Part shown: positions 42,131 through 49,871 of the stretch, piece by piece | How positions within the stretch are numbered: position 1 is the first letter of the stretch | How the letters are laid out: each line of letters starts with the position of its first letter | Assembly (NCBI RefSeq): GCF_900106665.1 | Contig: NZ_FNNA01000003.1 | Location: 291,584-355,583 of the forward strand | DNA from: Paracoccus sanguinis | Lineage (GTDB): Bacteria > Pseudomonadota > Alphaproteobacteria > Rhodobacterales > Rhodobacteraceae | DNA length: 64,000 nt | Direction: 5' to 3' | The notes under the pieces: model-generated | Databases searched by the model: none | Told to the model about the DNA's origin: nothing | The model's input: only the letters and a program-made list of their open reading frames with translations | Position numbers and translations under genes: made by a program

Positions 42131-42322
42131 CCGAAGGTCATGCGCTCGTCCGCCGGCCGCCGTGCGATCTTGCGCGCGCGAAGGCGCTGAGGGCGAGGCT
42201 GCCCGAGAGGATTCGGCAGACAATCTGGGCGCCGGTCAAGCGCGTTGGCCCAGATAAGCAATGGTGACCCGCCGGTCGCGGGACGCGGGGCTGATATGGG
42301 CGTGGCCGTGATCGTGAGGCAT
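42095..42322 (-). pseudogene. Truncated, frameshifted cation diffusion facilitator relic
   Basis: Minus-strand reading starts MPHDHGHAHISPASRDRRVTIA at 42322, a typical CDF opening. The similarity then jumps between frames: IWANAL, then LTGAQIVCRILSGSLALSA (first membrane segment), then ARKIARRPADERMTFGHDRIDVVAA, as in CzcD/ZitB proteins. It ends at the junction with the M48-like fragment near 42092. At least two frameshifts, an internal loss and loss of the last three-quarters make it a dead gene. It lies 12 bases past the stop of the intact CDF-like gene. Confidence 0.75.
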
Positions 42323-42333
42323 CGTCTTCTCTC

Positions 42334-42954
42334 TCAGGTCTCGGCGTCACCTTGATGGACCGCCTTGTGGTGCTCGCCATGCGCGTCGCGCAGGATTCCG
42401 ATGCCGCCCCAAGCGGCGACGCCGGCGACGGCGATACCGACCACCAGATCGGGCCAATTGCTGCCCAGCCACCAGACGAGACCGCCTGCGACGAGAATTC
42501 CGCCGTTTGAAATGAAGTCGTTGATACTGAAGGTGTTGGCCGCTCTGACATTCACGTCCGGATCCTCGAGTCGACCAAGAAGCCGGATGCAGACGCCATT
42601 CACGACCGCGGCAATGAGCGCCATGGAAATCATGAGCGGGCCGAGCGGCTCGGAACCGGTGTAGTAGCGACGAACAGCATCGATCAGGATGCCAACCGCC
42701 AGAATCAGCAGCAGGCCCCCCGACAAGTTCGCGGCCCAACGCTTCCATTTGTCCGAACGAGACAGCGCGAAAAGGCTGATGGCGTAGACGAAGCTGTCGG
42801 AGGTGTTGTCCAGACCGTTGGCGATCAGCGCACTGGAGTCGCCCAGTGCGCCGGTCGCGAAGAAGCCGAACGCAATGGCAACATTCAGCAGCAGAACCGT
42901 CCAGAGCGTACGGCGCTGACGTTCATCCGGATCCTTTGACAGTTTTCTGGACAT
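42334..42954 (-). CDS. Cation transporter of the CDF superfamily (short form)
   Basis: A 206-residue membrane protein with six predicted segments and no C-terminal cytoplasmic domain. It shows the CDF pattern: NVAIAFGFFATGALGDSSALIANGLDNTSDSFVYAISLFALSR, with Asn/Asp in segment two, and NTFSINDFISNGGILVAGGLVWW in segment five for metal binding. Start ATG 42954 (MSRKLSKDPDERQRRTLW) fits the short family. It probably exports Zn2+, Co2+ or a similar ion. The C-terminus is His-rich (GEHHKAVHQG). It sits among broken metal genes and appears intact. Confidence 0.82.
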   Translation of the reverse strand: MSRKLSKDPDERQRRTLWTVLLLNVAIAFGFFATGALGDSSALIANGLDNTSDSFVYAISLFALSRSDKWKRWAANLSGGLLLILAVGILIDAVRRYYTGSEPLGPLMISMALIAAVVNGVCIRLLGRLEDPDVNVRAANTFSINDFISNGGILVAGGLVWWLGSNWPDLVVGIAVAGVAAWGGIGILRDAHGEHHKAVHQGDAET

Positions 42955-43121
42955 CAGGTTCGCCTCCGTTCGTACTGGCCGGCGGATCAAGGCGGCTCCA
43001 TCCACCCTGCAGGCGCAAACCACTCGATCCTCGCCGGAAAAGGGTAGCCCTTTGCCCAAGAATCGGTCGAGAGACAGTTTTGGTTCCTCTGGTCCCCAGA
43101 AGTTCGAGGGCGGCGCGTGGA

Positions 43122-43419
43122 TTTATGCCCAGCGCTGCGCGGGCCGGGCGGGTTCACGGCAGCGCCCGCAAGGCAGACGCGGCCGCCTGTCACGTCCGGG
43201 CGATCGGGTCGCTCGGCCAGCCACGTCCAGAGGATCGACGCCACGATGCAGACGCTTCGGAGTCGATCTGCGCCAGGAACCGGCCGAAGGCGATCAGGCT
43301 CGCCACGCCCGGCCCGAGCGAAGCCGCGGAGGCGCCGAGGCGCCACAATGGCGAAACAGCCCGCGATCTCGCGCCAAAGCCGCGGCGGCATAGATCGTCA
43401 AGGTCGGCAGCGCCGTCAT
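43122..43419 (-). pseudogene. ynfA: ynfA (UPF0060) membrane protein pseudogene
   Basis: Pieces of the 105-residue YnfA family can be read in order in changing frames: MTALPTLTIYAAAALA from 43419, then REIAGCFAIV, then VASLIAFGRFLAQIDSEAS, then SVCIVASILWTWLAERPDRPDVTGGRVCLAGAAV. At least two frameshifts destroy it. Its ATG overlaps the merR stop (ATGA, 43416-43419), so it was once the second gene of a merR-ynfA operon. YnfA proteins are small multidrug-resistance-like membrane proteins often beside metal or arsenic genes. Confidence 0.8.
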
Positions 43420-43853
43420 TCAGCCGCCGCCGTCGGCACGTCGTGGTCATGTGCGCAGTGGGAATGGTCGCTCAGCGACTCGATTACGCGGCAGTCGGCG
43501 ATGGTCCCTTGTGCGCATTGCCGGATCATCCGCTCCAGCTCGGCTTCCAGCGCCGTCAGCTGCGCGATCCGGGCCTTCACCGCAGCGAGTTGCTCCTTCG
43601 CGATGATGTCGGCGGCTGCGCAGGATTGGTCGGGCTGGTCGGAGAGGCTCAGAAGGTCGCGGATGGCGTCCAGCGGAAACCCGAGTTCGCGCGCGTGGCG
43701 AATGAAAGCCAGCCGATCCTGTGCGGACTTTCCGTATAGACGCTGGTTGCCGGCGCTGCGCTCCGGCTCGGGCAGGAGGCCGATCTGCTCGTAGTAGCGG
43801 ATGGTCGGCACCTTCACCCCGGCCGCCTCACCCAGTTTTCCGATGGTGAGCAT
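43416..43853 (-). CDS. MerR family metal-responsive regulator (ZntR/CadR-like)
   Basis: A 145-residue MerR regulator. The winged helix begins MLTIGKLGEAAGVKVPTIRYYEQIGLLPEPERSAGNQRLY, then a long dimerisation helix and a C-terminal metal loop with CAQGTIADC (Cys-X7-Cys) near residue 114 and a His/Cys tail HSHCAHDHD. The extra Cys in DQSCAAAD near residue 82 is typical of Zn/Cd/Pb sensors. It is divergent from the zntA-like gene and should control it through the 19-bp-spaced promoter between them. Metal choice (Zn, Cd or Pb) is inferred from context. Confidence 0.9.
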   Translation of the reverse strand: MLTIGKLGEAAGVKVPTIRYYEQIGLLPEPERSAGNQRLYGKSAQDRLAFIRHARELGFPLDAIRDLLSLSDQPDQSCAAADIIAKEQLAAVKARIAQLTALEAELERMIRQCAQGTIADCRVIESLSDHSHCAHDHDVPTAAAE

Positions 43854-43864
43854 CAGATTCCCTC

Positions 43865-43895
43865 TTGAAGCTACAGTAGCTAGAGACATTAAGTT
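43865..43895 (+). promoter_or_regulatory. MerR-type promoter/operator of zntA
   Basis: TTGAAG (43865-43870) and TAAGTT (43890-43895) are separated by exactly 19 bases, the over-long spacing that MerR-family activators correct by twisting DNA. The spacer contains the inverted repeat GCTAC-A-GTAGC (43870-43880). It lies between divergent merR and zntA, about 47 bases before the zntA start. Confidence 0.75.
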
Positions 43896-43941
43896 CCCGA
43901 TTCGATGAAGGCAACTGCCCGATCGGGGCGAAGGAAAGACG

Positions 43942-46170
43942 ATGACGGGAACCGACGTGGAAACAGCGACGGCCTGCGACTGGACCGTTTCGGGCATGGA
44001 TTGCGGCTCCTGCGCGACCAAGATCAAGGATGCGGTCGGGCGCCTCCCCGGCGTCAGCGGCGTGGAGGTCGGCATCATGTCCGAGCGTCTGCGCCTGACC
44101 CTGGACGAGGCGCAGACCGGCCGCGACAAGGTTGAAAAGACGGTCCGGGCCCTTGGATACGGCATCGCACCACGCGCCGCGGCGGCCAAGAACGAGTTTG
44201 TGATGCCCGGCGGCCCGAAGGCCGGCACGGCCGCGACACGAGACGAAAGCGGCCACGGCAGCCCCAGCCATGTCCATGACGACCCGGCAGACCGCGGCAA
44301 GCGCTGGTATCAGACGGGCAAGGGCAAGCTCGTCATCTTTACCGCTCTCCTACTGGCGGTGGCCTGGGGCATAGAGTTGCTGGCGCCTCAGTTCGGCAAG
44401 TGGGCCTTTGTCGCCGCCTGCCTGATCGGCGTGGCACCGGTGGCGCAACGCGCCTTTGCCGCCCTGCGGCTGGGCCAACCGTTCACCATCGAAAGCCTGA
44501 TGACCGTGGCTGCCATCGGCGCCCTTTTCATCGACGCGGCCGAGGAGGCGGCACTGGTCGTGTTCCTGTTCGCGGTCGGCGAGGTTCTGGAAGGTGTCGC
44601 GGCGGGCAAGGCCCGGGACGGCATTCGGGCTCTGGCCAATCTGGTGCCGAAGACCGCATTTCTTGAACTGAATGGCGTCACGAAAGAGGTTCCGGCCGCC
44701 AGCCTGCGGGTCGGGCAGTTCGTGCTCGTCCGCCCCGGCGACCGCGTCCCGGCGGATGGCGAGATCGCCAAGGGCACATCCGGCATCGACGAAAGCCCGG
44801 TCACCGGCGAGAGCATGCCGAAAACGCGGGGGCCGGGCGATCCGGTCTTTGCCGGGTCGATCAACACCGAGGCCGTGCTGCGCGTAATGGTCACGAAGGC
44901 GGCCGAGGACAACACCATCGCCCGCATCATCCGTCTGGTCGAAGAAGCCGAGGAGGCCCGCGCGCCGACCGAACGCTTCATCGACCGCTTCAGCCGCTGG
45001 TACATGCCCGCCATCGTCACCGTGGCGGCGCTGGTCGTGCTGGTGCCGCCGCTGGCCTTCGCTCAGCCTTGGGATACCTGGATTTATCGTGGCCTTGCGC
45101 TTCTGCTGATCGGCTGCCCCTGCGCGCTGGTCATCTCGGTTCCGGCCTCAATCGCCTCGGCGCTATCCACCGGCGCGCGGCGCGGCTTGCTGATGAAGGG
45201 TGGCGCGGTGATCGAGGCGGCCTCGAAGGTCAGCCGCATCGCCTTCGACAAGACCGGCACCCTGACCCACGGGCGGCCGATGGTTACCGATATCGTGACC
45301 TTCGGCGCCACCACCGAGGCCGAGCTTCTGGCCGTGGCGGCGGGCGTCGAGACCGGATCCAGCCATCCGCTGGCCATCGCCATCCTGAACAAGGCCACGG
45401 AAGCGGGCGTTGCAGCCCTGCCGTCGCGCGATGCCAGGGCGCTGATGGGCAAGGGCGTGATCGCGACAGTCGGGGACGCAGCGGCCTGGGTGACCTCCCC
45501 CCGCCATGCGATGGAGAACGGCGGCCTCGACGATCCTGGCCTGCGCCAGGCCACCGTCTTCGAAGAAGAGGGCAAGACCGCCGTTGCGGTGTTCCGTGAA
45601 AAGACCCCGCTCGGCCTGATCGCCATGCGCGACGAACCCCGCAAGGACGCGGCCGAGGCGGTCCGGCAGCTCAAGGACATGGGTGTCGCCCCGGTCATCC
45701 TGACCGGAGACAATCCGCGCACGGCCGCTGCCATTGCCGGGGGCCTCGGCATGGAGTTCCAGGCCGACATGATGCCCGAGGACAAGCTCACGGCGATCCG
45801 CGACATGAGCGAGCACGGTGGCGTGATGATGATCGGCGACGGGATCAACGACGCCCCCGCGCTGAAACAGGCGGATGTCGGCGTGGCTATGGGGTCAGGA
45901 ACCGACGTGGCCTTGGAAACCGCCGATGCGGCGATCCTTCGCGACCGGGTGATCGATATCCCGGCGATGATCCGGCTCGCCCGTGCGGCAATGGCCAACG
46001 TCCGGCAGAACGTGGCGATCGCGCTCGGCCTCAAGGCGGTGTTTCTGGTGACGACCATCCTCGGGATCACCGGGCTCTGGATTGCCATCCTCGCCGATAC
46101 CGGCGCAACGGTGCTGGTCACGCTCAATGCGCTGCGGCTTCTCGCTTTCAAGCCCGAACGCGAGGCATGA
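43942..46170 (+). CDS. zntA: Heavy-metal P-type ATPase (ZntA-like, Zn/Cd/Pb export)
   Basis: A 742-residue P1B-type ATPase. N-terminal HMA domain with GMDCGSCATKIKDAV (Cys 21 and 24), then a His-containing linker, eight membrane segments and the catalytic core: TGES in SPVTGESMPK, membrane metal site CPC in LIGCPCALVISVPASIASAL, phosphorylation site DKTGTLTHGR, HP motif in SSHPLAIAIL and hinge GDGINDAPALKQADVGVAMGSGTDVALETAD. CPCALVIS rather than CPCALGLA marks the P1B-2 (Zn/Cd/Pb) group. It heads an operon with the methyltransferase, lspA, dsbB and the DsbA-like gene. Confidence 0.94.
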   Translation: MTGTDVETATACDWTVSGMDCGSCATKIKDAVGRLPGVSGVEVGIMSERLRLTLDEAQTGRDKVEKTVRALGYGIAPRAAAAKNEFVMPGGPKAGTAATRDESGHGSPSHVHDDPADRGKRWYQTGKGKLVIFTALLLAVAWGIELLAPQFGKWAFVAACLIGVAPVAQRAFAALRLGQPFTIESLMTVAAIGALFIDAAEEAALVVFLFAVGEVLEGVAAGKARDGIRALANLVPKTAFLELNGVTKEVPAASLRVGQFVLVRPGDRVPADGEIAKGTSGIDESPVTGESMPKTRGPGDPVFAGSINTEAVLRVMVTKAAEDNTIARIIRLVEEAEEARAPTERFIDRFSRWYMPAIVTVAALVVLVPPLAFAQPWDTWIYRGLALLLIGCPCALVISVPASIASALSTGARRGLLMKGGAVIEAASKVSRIAFDKTGTLTHGRPMVTDIVTFGATTEAELLAVAAGVETGSSHPLAIAILNKATEAGVAALPSRDARALMGKGVIATVGDAAAWVTSPRHAMENGGLDDPGLRQATVFEEEGKTAVAVFREKTPLGLIAMRDEPRKDAAEAVRQLKDMGVAPVILTGDNPRTAAAIAGGLGMEFQADMMPEDKLTAIRDMSEHGGVMMIGDGINDAPALKQADVGVAMGSGTDVALETADAAILRDRVIDIPAMIRLARAAMANVRQNVAIALGLKAVFLVTTILGITGLWIAILADTGATVLVTLNALRLLAFKPEREA

Positions 46171-46173
46171 CGC

Positions 46174-46797
46174 ATGATCTCCGGCTTTGGCTGGGCCGTC
46201 CTGGTCCTGATCTTCGGCTATCTGGCGCTGTTCCTCTGGGGCATCGCCATCGCGGCAGATGCATCTGGCCGCTCTGTCTGGCTTTTCGGGCGGGCGTCCG
46301 GACGCGACCGCTGGGCGGCCTTCGGCTTTCGTGCGGCCTTCGTCGTCGCCTTGTTCGGGCCACTCTTCTGGCTGGCCTGGCCGATCCTGCACAAGGCCGA
46401 CCCGCTCTGGACCGAGGGAGAGGTGGCTGCGCTTGGTGCGGTTGGCGTGTTCCTCGCCGGGGTCGGCGCGATGGTGGCTTTTGCCGCGCAGATGTCGATG
46501 GGCACATCGTGGCGCGTCGGGGTCGCAAGCGATGCCACGGGCGATCTCGTCTCGGGCGGGCTTTACCGGTTCAGCCGCAATCCGACCTTCCTCGGGCAGT
46601 TCGCGCTGCTTGCGGGCGTCGGCTTCGCAATCCCTTCACTCCCGACGATCCTTGCGCCGCTGCTCTTCCTCGGATCGGCCTCCTTGCAGATCCGGTCCGA
46701 GGAAGCTGTCCTGCGCCAGTCCCTTGGCGCGGAGTATGAGCGCTACGCGGCTTCAGTCCCGCGCTGGATCGGCTTGCGCCGCAGGAGCGTCAAATGA
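46174..46797 (+). CDS. Isoprenylcysteine carboxyl methyltransferase-family membrane protein
   Basis: A 207-residue membrane protein with five to six segments. The C-terminal part contains LVSGGLYRFSRNPTFLGQFALLAGVG and EEAVLRQSLGAEYERYAASVPRW, the ICMT/PEMT-type SAM-binding pattern (R-x-P-x-Y/F-x-G and EE..L....G..Y..Y). Such genes are often beside metal exporters; no substrate is known. It starts four bases after the zntA stop and overlaps lspA by four bases, so it belongs to the zntA operon. Confidence 0.82.
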   Translation: MISGFGWAVLVLIFGYLALFLWGIAIAADASGRSVWLFGRASGRDRWAAFGFRAAFVVALFGPLFWLAWPILHKADPLWTEGEVAALGAVGVFLAGVGAMVAFAAQMSMGTSWRVGVASDATGDLVSGGLYRFSRNPTFLGQFALLAGVGFAIPSLPTILAPLLFLGSASLQIRSEEAVLRQSLGAEYERYAASVPRWIGLRRRSVK

Positions 46798-47279
46798 GCA
46801 CCCGGCTGATCGTTGCCCTGATCGGTATCACCACGCTGGCCGATCAACTGACGAAGGCGGCGGCGCTGGCGCTGCTCTCTCGCGACGAGACGGTTCCCGT
46901 TCTTCCCGGCTTCAGCCTGACGCTCGGCTTCAACGAGGGATCGAGCTTCGGCATGCTGTCGGACGTAATGGCGGGCAAGCCACTGCTGATGGCGGCCCTG
47001 ACAGGATTTCTGACCCTGATCTTCGCCGTCATGGCAGTCCGGGCGCCGCGCCCGTTCGAGCGGGCCGGTCTTGCGCTGGTCGTTGGCGGTGCGCTTGGCA
47101 ACATCATCGACCGGCTGCGGCAGGGCGCCGTGACCGACTTCCTCGACCTCTATTGGCGCGACTGGCATTGGCCCACGTTCAACGTCGCGGATATTGCCAT
47201 CACGCTTGGCGCGGTGTGCATCCTCGCAGCCTCTCTTCCCGCACGCCGTCGCAAGGAGCCTGTTCTTGACCAACACTGA
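46794..47279 (+). CDS. lspA: Signal peptidase II (prolipoprotein signal peptidase), accessory copy
   Basis: A 161-residue aspartyl protease with four membrane segments that cuts lipoprotein signal peptides. Conserved blocks are ADQLTKAAALALL, FNEGSSFGMLS, GGALGNIIDRLRQGAVTDFLDLYW and FNVADIAITLGAVCILA; the two catalytic aspartates are those in NIIDR and NVADI. The conserved N-x-G in FNEGSSFG is kept. Its location inside a zinc-export operon, rather than beside ileS, suggests an accessory copy carried by the island. Start overlaps the methyltransferase stop by four bases. Confidence 0.92.
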   Translation: MSTRLIVALIGITTLADQLTKAAALALLSRDETVPVLPGFSLTLGFNEGSSFGMLSDVMAGKPLLMAALTGFLTLIFAVMAVRAPRPFERAGLALVVGGALGNIIDRLRQGAVTDFLDLYWRDWHWPTFNVADIAITLGAVCILAASLPARRRKEPVLDQH

Positions 47280-47703
47280 CGTACAGAGCCTGTCCCACGA
47301 CGACTTGCACCTTACGGCCGCATTCCTGATCGCGCTGGCGGCAACACTTGGCGCGCTCTTCATCGGCGAGGTGCTGGGACAGACGCCCTGCACGCTCTGC
47401 TGGTATCAGCGCATCGCCATGTTCCCGCTGGTGCCGATCCTTGGCCTGTCGCTGTGGCGAAGCGACGGCATGGCCCGCCCATACGCCCTGCCGCTGGCGC
47501 TGGCGGGTCTGGCGTTGGCCGCCTGGCATTCCGGGCTTTACATGGGGCTAATCCCGCAGGACATCGCACCCTGCACCAAGGATGGCCCGTCCTGCTCTGG
47601 TCCGGCGCAGATCATTCTGGGCCTGCCTATTCCCTACCTGTCGCTGGCAGCCTTTGCCGCGATCCTTGCCTGTCTCATCTTGCCCAAAGGAAACCGCATA
47701 TGA
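47266..47703 (+). CDS. dsbB: Disulfide bond formation protein B (DsbB family)
   Basis: A 145-residue four-segment membrane protein that reoxidises a DsbA-like partner using quinone. The first redox pair is in TPCTLCWYQRIAMFPL near residue 42, and the second is in APCTKDGPSCSGPAQ near residue 105. TTG at 47266 is chosen as start because AAGGAG stands eight bases before it; this makes a 14-base overlap with lspA. An ATG-less extension upstream is unlikely. The stop overlaps the DsbA-like start (ATGA). Confidence 0.88.
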   Translation: MTNTDVQSLSHDDLHLTAAFLIALAATLGALFIGEVLGQTPCTLCWYQRIAMFPLVPILGLSLWRSDGMARPYALPLALAGLALAAWHSGLYMGLIPQDIAPCTKDGPSCSGPAQIILGLPIPYLSLAAFAAILACLILPKGNRI

Positions 47704-48359
47704 ACCGCCGCACTCTCTTGATCGGGGCTCCGGCTCTTGGGCTTGTCGCATTCGGCGGCGGTGCGTCCATCCTGAACCGCCAGCGTCAGGCCGAGGCCGA
47801 AGCGCTCGCTGCCGCCACCCCCGCGGTGGATCAATCCCTTCTGATCCGCGCCCATTCCCCCAGCTTCGGCCCCGAGGATGCTCCGGTTACCTTGGTCGAG
47901 TTCTTCGACCCCTCCTGCGAAGCCTGCCGAGCCTATCATCCGGTGGTGCAGGAAATCCGGCGGCAGTTCCCGAAGCAGGTCCGGGTCGTGCTGCGCTACA
48001 CGGTGTTCCACGAAGGCTCGGACGAAGCGGTGCGCATCCTCGAAACCGCGCGGATGCAGGACAAGCTCGAACCGGTGCTTGATGCGCTGCTGGAGCGGCA
48101 ACCCCAGTGGGCAGTGCATGGCATGCCGAGACTGGACGTGGCCTGGCAGGTCGCGGGAGCTGCTGGCCTCGACCTCGAGCGGGCCGAAAGCGACAGGCTG
48201 TTTCCGGGGATCACCGGCATCCTCAATCAGGACATGGCCGATATTGAAGCCCTCGGCGTCGGCCAGACGCCGACGTTCTTTCTGAACGGCACGCGACTGG
48301 AAAACTTCAGCGCGGAAAGCCTTGTCGCCGCTGTGCGATCTGCCGTGGAGAATGCCTGA
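47700..48359 (+). CDS. DsbA-family thioredoxin-like protein
   Basis: A 219-residue exported thiol-disulfide oxidoreductase. N-terminal signal or anchor MNRRTLLIGAPALGLVAFGGG, then VTLVEFFDPSCEACRAYHPVV with the active-site CEAC near residue 77 and the cis-proline in GQTPTFFLNG near residue 190. It is the DsbA/BdbD type and is the natural partner of the overlapping dsbB. The pair may oxidise periplasmic cysteines in island-encoded metal proteins; this role is inferred. Confidence 0.9.
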   Translation: MNRRTLLIGAPALGLVAFGGGASILNRQRQAEAEALAAATPAVDQSLLIRAHSPSFGPEDAPVTLVEFFDPSCEACRAYHPVVQEIRRQFPKQVRVVLRYTVFHEGSDEAVRILETARMQDKLEPVLDALLERQPQWAVHGMPRLDVAWQVAGAAGLDLERAESDRLFPGITGILNQDMADIEALGVGQTPTFFLNGTRLENFSAESLVAAVRSAVENA

Positions 48360-48368
48360 ACGGAAGGC

Positions 48369-48509
48369 TCAGGAACGGTCGGCAAAGGCCGCGAACAAGG
48401 CGAGCGTTCGCTCGCTCACGTGATGCTCGATCCCTTCGGCATCGCGCTCGGCTGTCTCGGGATCAAGACCAAGACTGAGCAGGAACCGCAACACGATCTC
48501 GTGCCGCTG
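48369..48509 (-). pseudogene. C-terminal fragment of a DtxR/MntR-type metal-dependent repressor
   Basis: Forty-six residues and a stop. The reading LRFLLSLGLDPETAERDAEG then IEHHVSERTLALFAAFADRS matches the second metal-binding and dimerisation part of DtxR/MntR regulators (the DAEGIEHHVS motif). The DNA-binding half is absent: similarity ends at about 48509, where the ZIP fragment begins on the other strand. No start codon is available, so it is a remnant. Confidence 0.7.
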
Positions 48510-48511
48510 TT

Positions 48512-49039
48512 GTCTGGCTGACGGCCTTGGCGTGCTTTCTGCTGCTGATGGCGATCGGACGCTGGCGCGGCCAACCGGAGGGTCTGGCGCTCGCCTTCTA
48601 CATCGCCCTCGGGATCGGGTTGCACAACTTTGGCGAGGGGCTGGCGATCGGGGGCGCCTTTGCCGCCGGATCGGCGGGGCTTGGCACGTTCCTCGTCCTC
48701 GGCTTTGCGCTGCACAATGTGACCGAGGGGATCGGCATTGCAGCGCCGATGCTGCGGATTCGACCGCCGCTCTGGACCTTCGCAGCCCTGACGCTTCTGG
48801 CTGGCGGCCCGGCCGTGCTGGGAATGTGGACGGGCAGTCTGGCCTATGCGCCGCAATGGTCGGCCTTGGCGCTGGCGGTCGGGGCCGGTGCGATCCTGCA
48901 GGTCATGGTCGAGGTCAGCGCCTACCTGATGCGTCAGAACAGCGACCGGCAAGCGGCACTGTTTTCCCCCGCCGTTCTTGGCGGATTTCTTGGCGGGCTC
49001 GCCTTCATGTACGCGACGGCGGCGCTGATCAAGGTGTGA
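48512..49039 (+). pseudogene. ZIP family metal permease, 5'-truncated
   Basis: About 175 residues of a ZIP transporter. The central motifs are kept: IALGIGLHNFGEGLAIGGAFAAGSAG and FLVLGFALHNVTEGIGIAAP, each with the His and Glu of the binuclear metal site, followed by four more membrane segments. ZIP proteins of this group have 250-300 residues; the first segments are missing and the left edge abuts the DtxR fragment. A nominal TTG at 48527 exists without a ribosome site. Probably non-functional, though a short product cannot be excluded. Confidence 0.7.
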
Positions 49040-49208
49040 CCCGGACCATTCCCCGGCGTCGGATCATGGCGAGATCCGGCACACCGGCTTTTGCCGGGCG
49101 CAATCCGCGCGCTTGTCGCTGACACAATCGTCGCCGTGAACATGAGCTTTCTGCGCAGCGTTCTGCTCCGCCGACGGCTCACCGTTGTGTGACGACAGGA
49201 GTTCGCTC

Positions 49209-49239
49209 TTGAACCTCAAGTCACTGGAGGCTTTAGGGA
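49209..49239 (+). promoter_or_regulatory. MerR/CueR/SoxR-type operator upstream of the SCO-PCuAC operon
   Basis: TTGAAC (49209-49214) is followed after 19 bases by TAGGGA (49234-49239). The spacer holds the near-perfect dyad CCTCAAGT-C-ACTGGAGG (49214-49230). This is the arrangement bound by MerR-family activators such as CueR or SoxR. It is about 30 bases before the first SCO start. Confidence 0.65.
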
Positions 49240-49267
49240 GGACGCAAGAAGAGGAGTGACGGATCGG

Positions 49268-49861
49268 ATGCGATTGACACGGCTGCAAAAAAGCCTCTGG
49301 GCGGCGGCGGGTATTGCCATGCTGGGCTACGGGACGATGTTTCTGATTGCAGACCGTTTGCCCGCGCCGGTGGTCGAGGCCCCGTTCCGTCCCACCTTCG
49401 CACTCCCCGACGCCGAAGGGCGCCTGCGGACCCCGACGGAATTCGGGGGGAAACACATTCTGGTTTTCTTCGGGTTCACCAATTGCCCCGACGTCTGCCC
49501 CACGACGCTGGCCGATGTCGCTCAGGTCATGGACGATCTGGGCGACGAGGCCACGCAAGTGCAGCCGCTCTTCATATCCATCGACCCCGAGCGCGACCGC
49601 AGGCTGGGTATTGCCGAATTCACCGCTGCCTTCCATCCCACCATCCTCGGGCTTGCCGGGGATGCGAACCAGACCCGGGCTGCGGCGGACAGCTTCCGCA
49701 TTCACTACGCGCGCGAAGACGATGCCGCCGCGCCCGACGGCTATTCCATGTCGCACAGCCCCGCGCTTTACCTCATCGGGCCGGAGGGGGACTGGCTGCG
49801 TCAGTTCACCTATGGCACGCCCGCCGCCGACATCCTTGCCGACCTCCAGAACCGCCTCTAG
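49268..49861 (+). CDS. SCO1/SenC family copper protein (first copy)
   Basis: A 197-residue membrane-anchored thioredoxin-fold protein that binds copper and helps assemble the CuA site of cytochrome oxidase or handles periplasmic copper. One N-terminal segment (LWAAAGIAMLGYGTMFLIA), then FFGFTNCPDVCPTTLADVAQVM with the copper CxxxC near residue 80 and the third ligand His in GYSMSHSPALYLIG near residue 166. ATG 49268 is preferred (GAGGAG 11 bases before); a GTG four codons upstream is also possible. First gene of a five-gene copper run. Confidence 0.92.
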   Translation: MRLTRLQKSLWAAAGIAMLGYGTMFLIADRLPAPVVEAPFRPTFALPDAEGRLRTPTEFGGKHILVFFGFTNCPDVCPTTLADVAQVMDDLGDEATQVQPLFISIDPERDRRLGIAEFTAAFHPTILGLAGDANQTRAAADSFRIHYAREDDAAAPDGYSMSHSPALYLIGPEGDWLRQFTYGTPAADILADLQNRL

Positions 49862-49871
49862 GAACATCACC

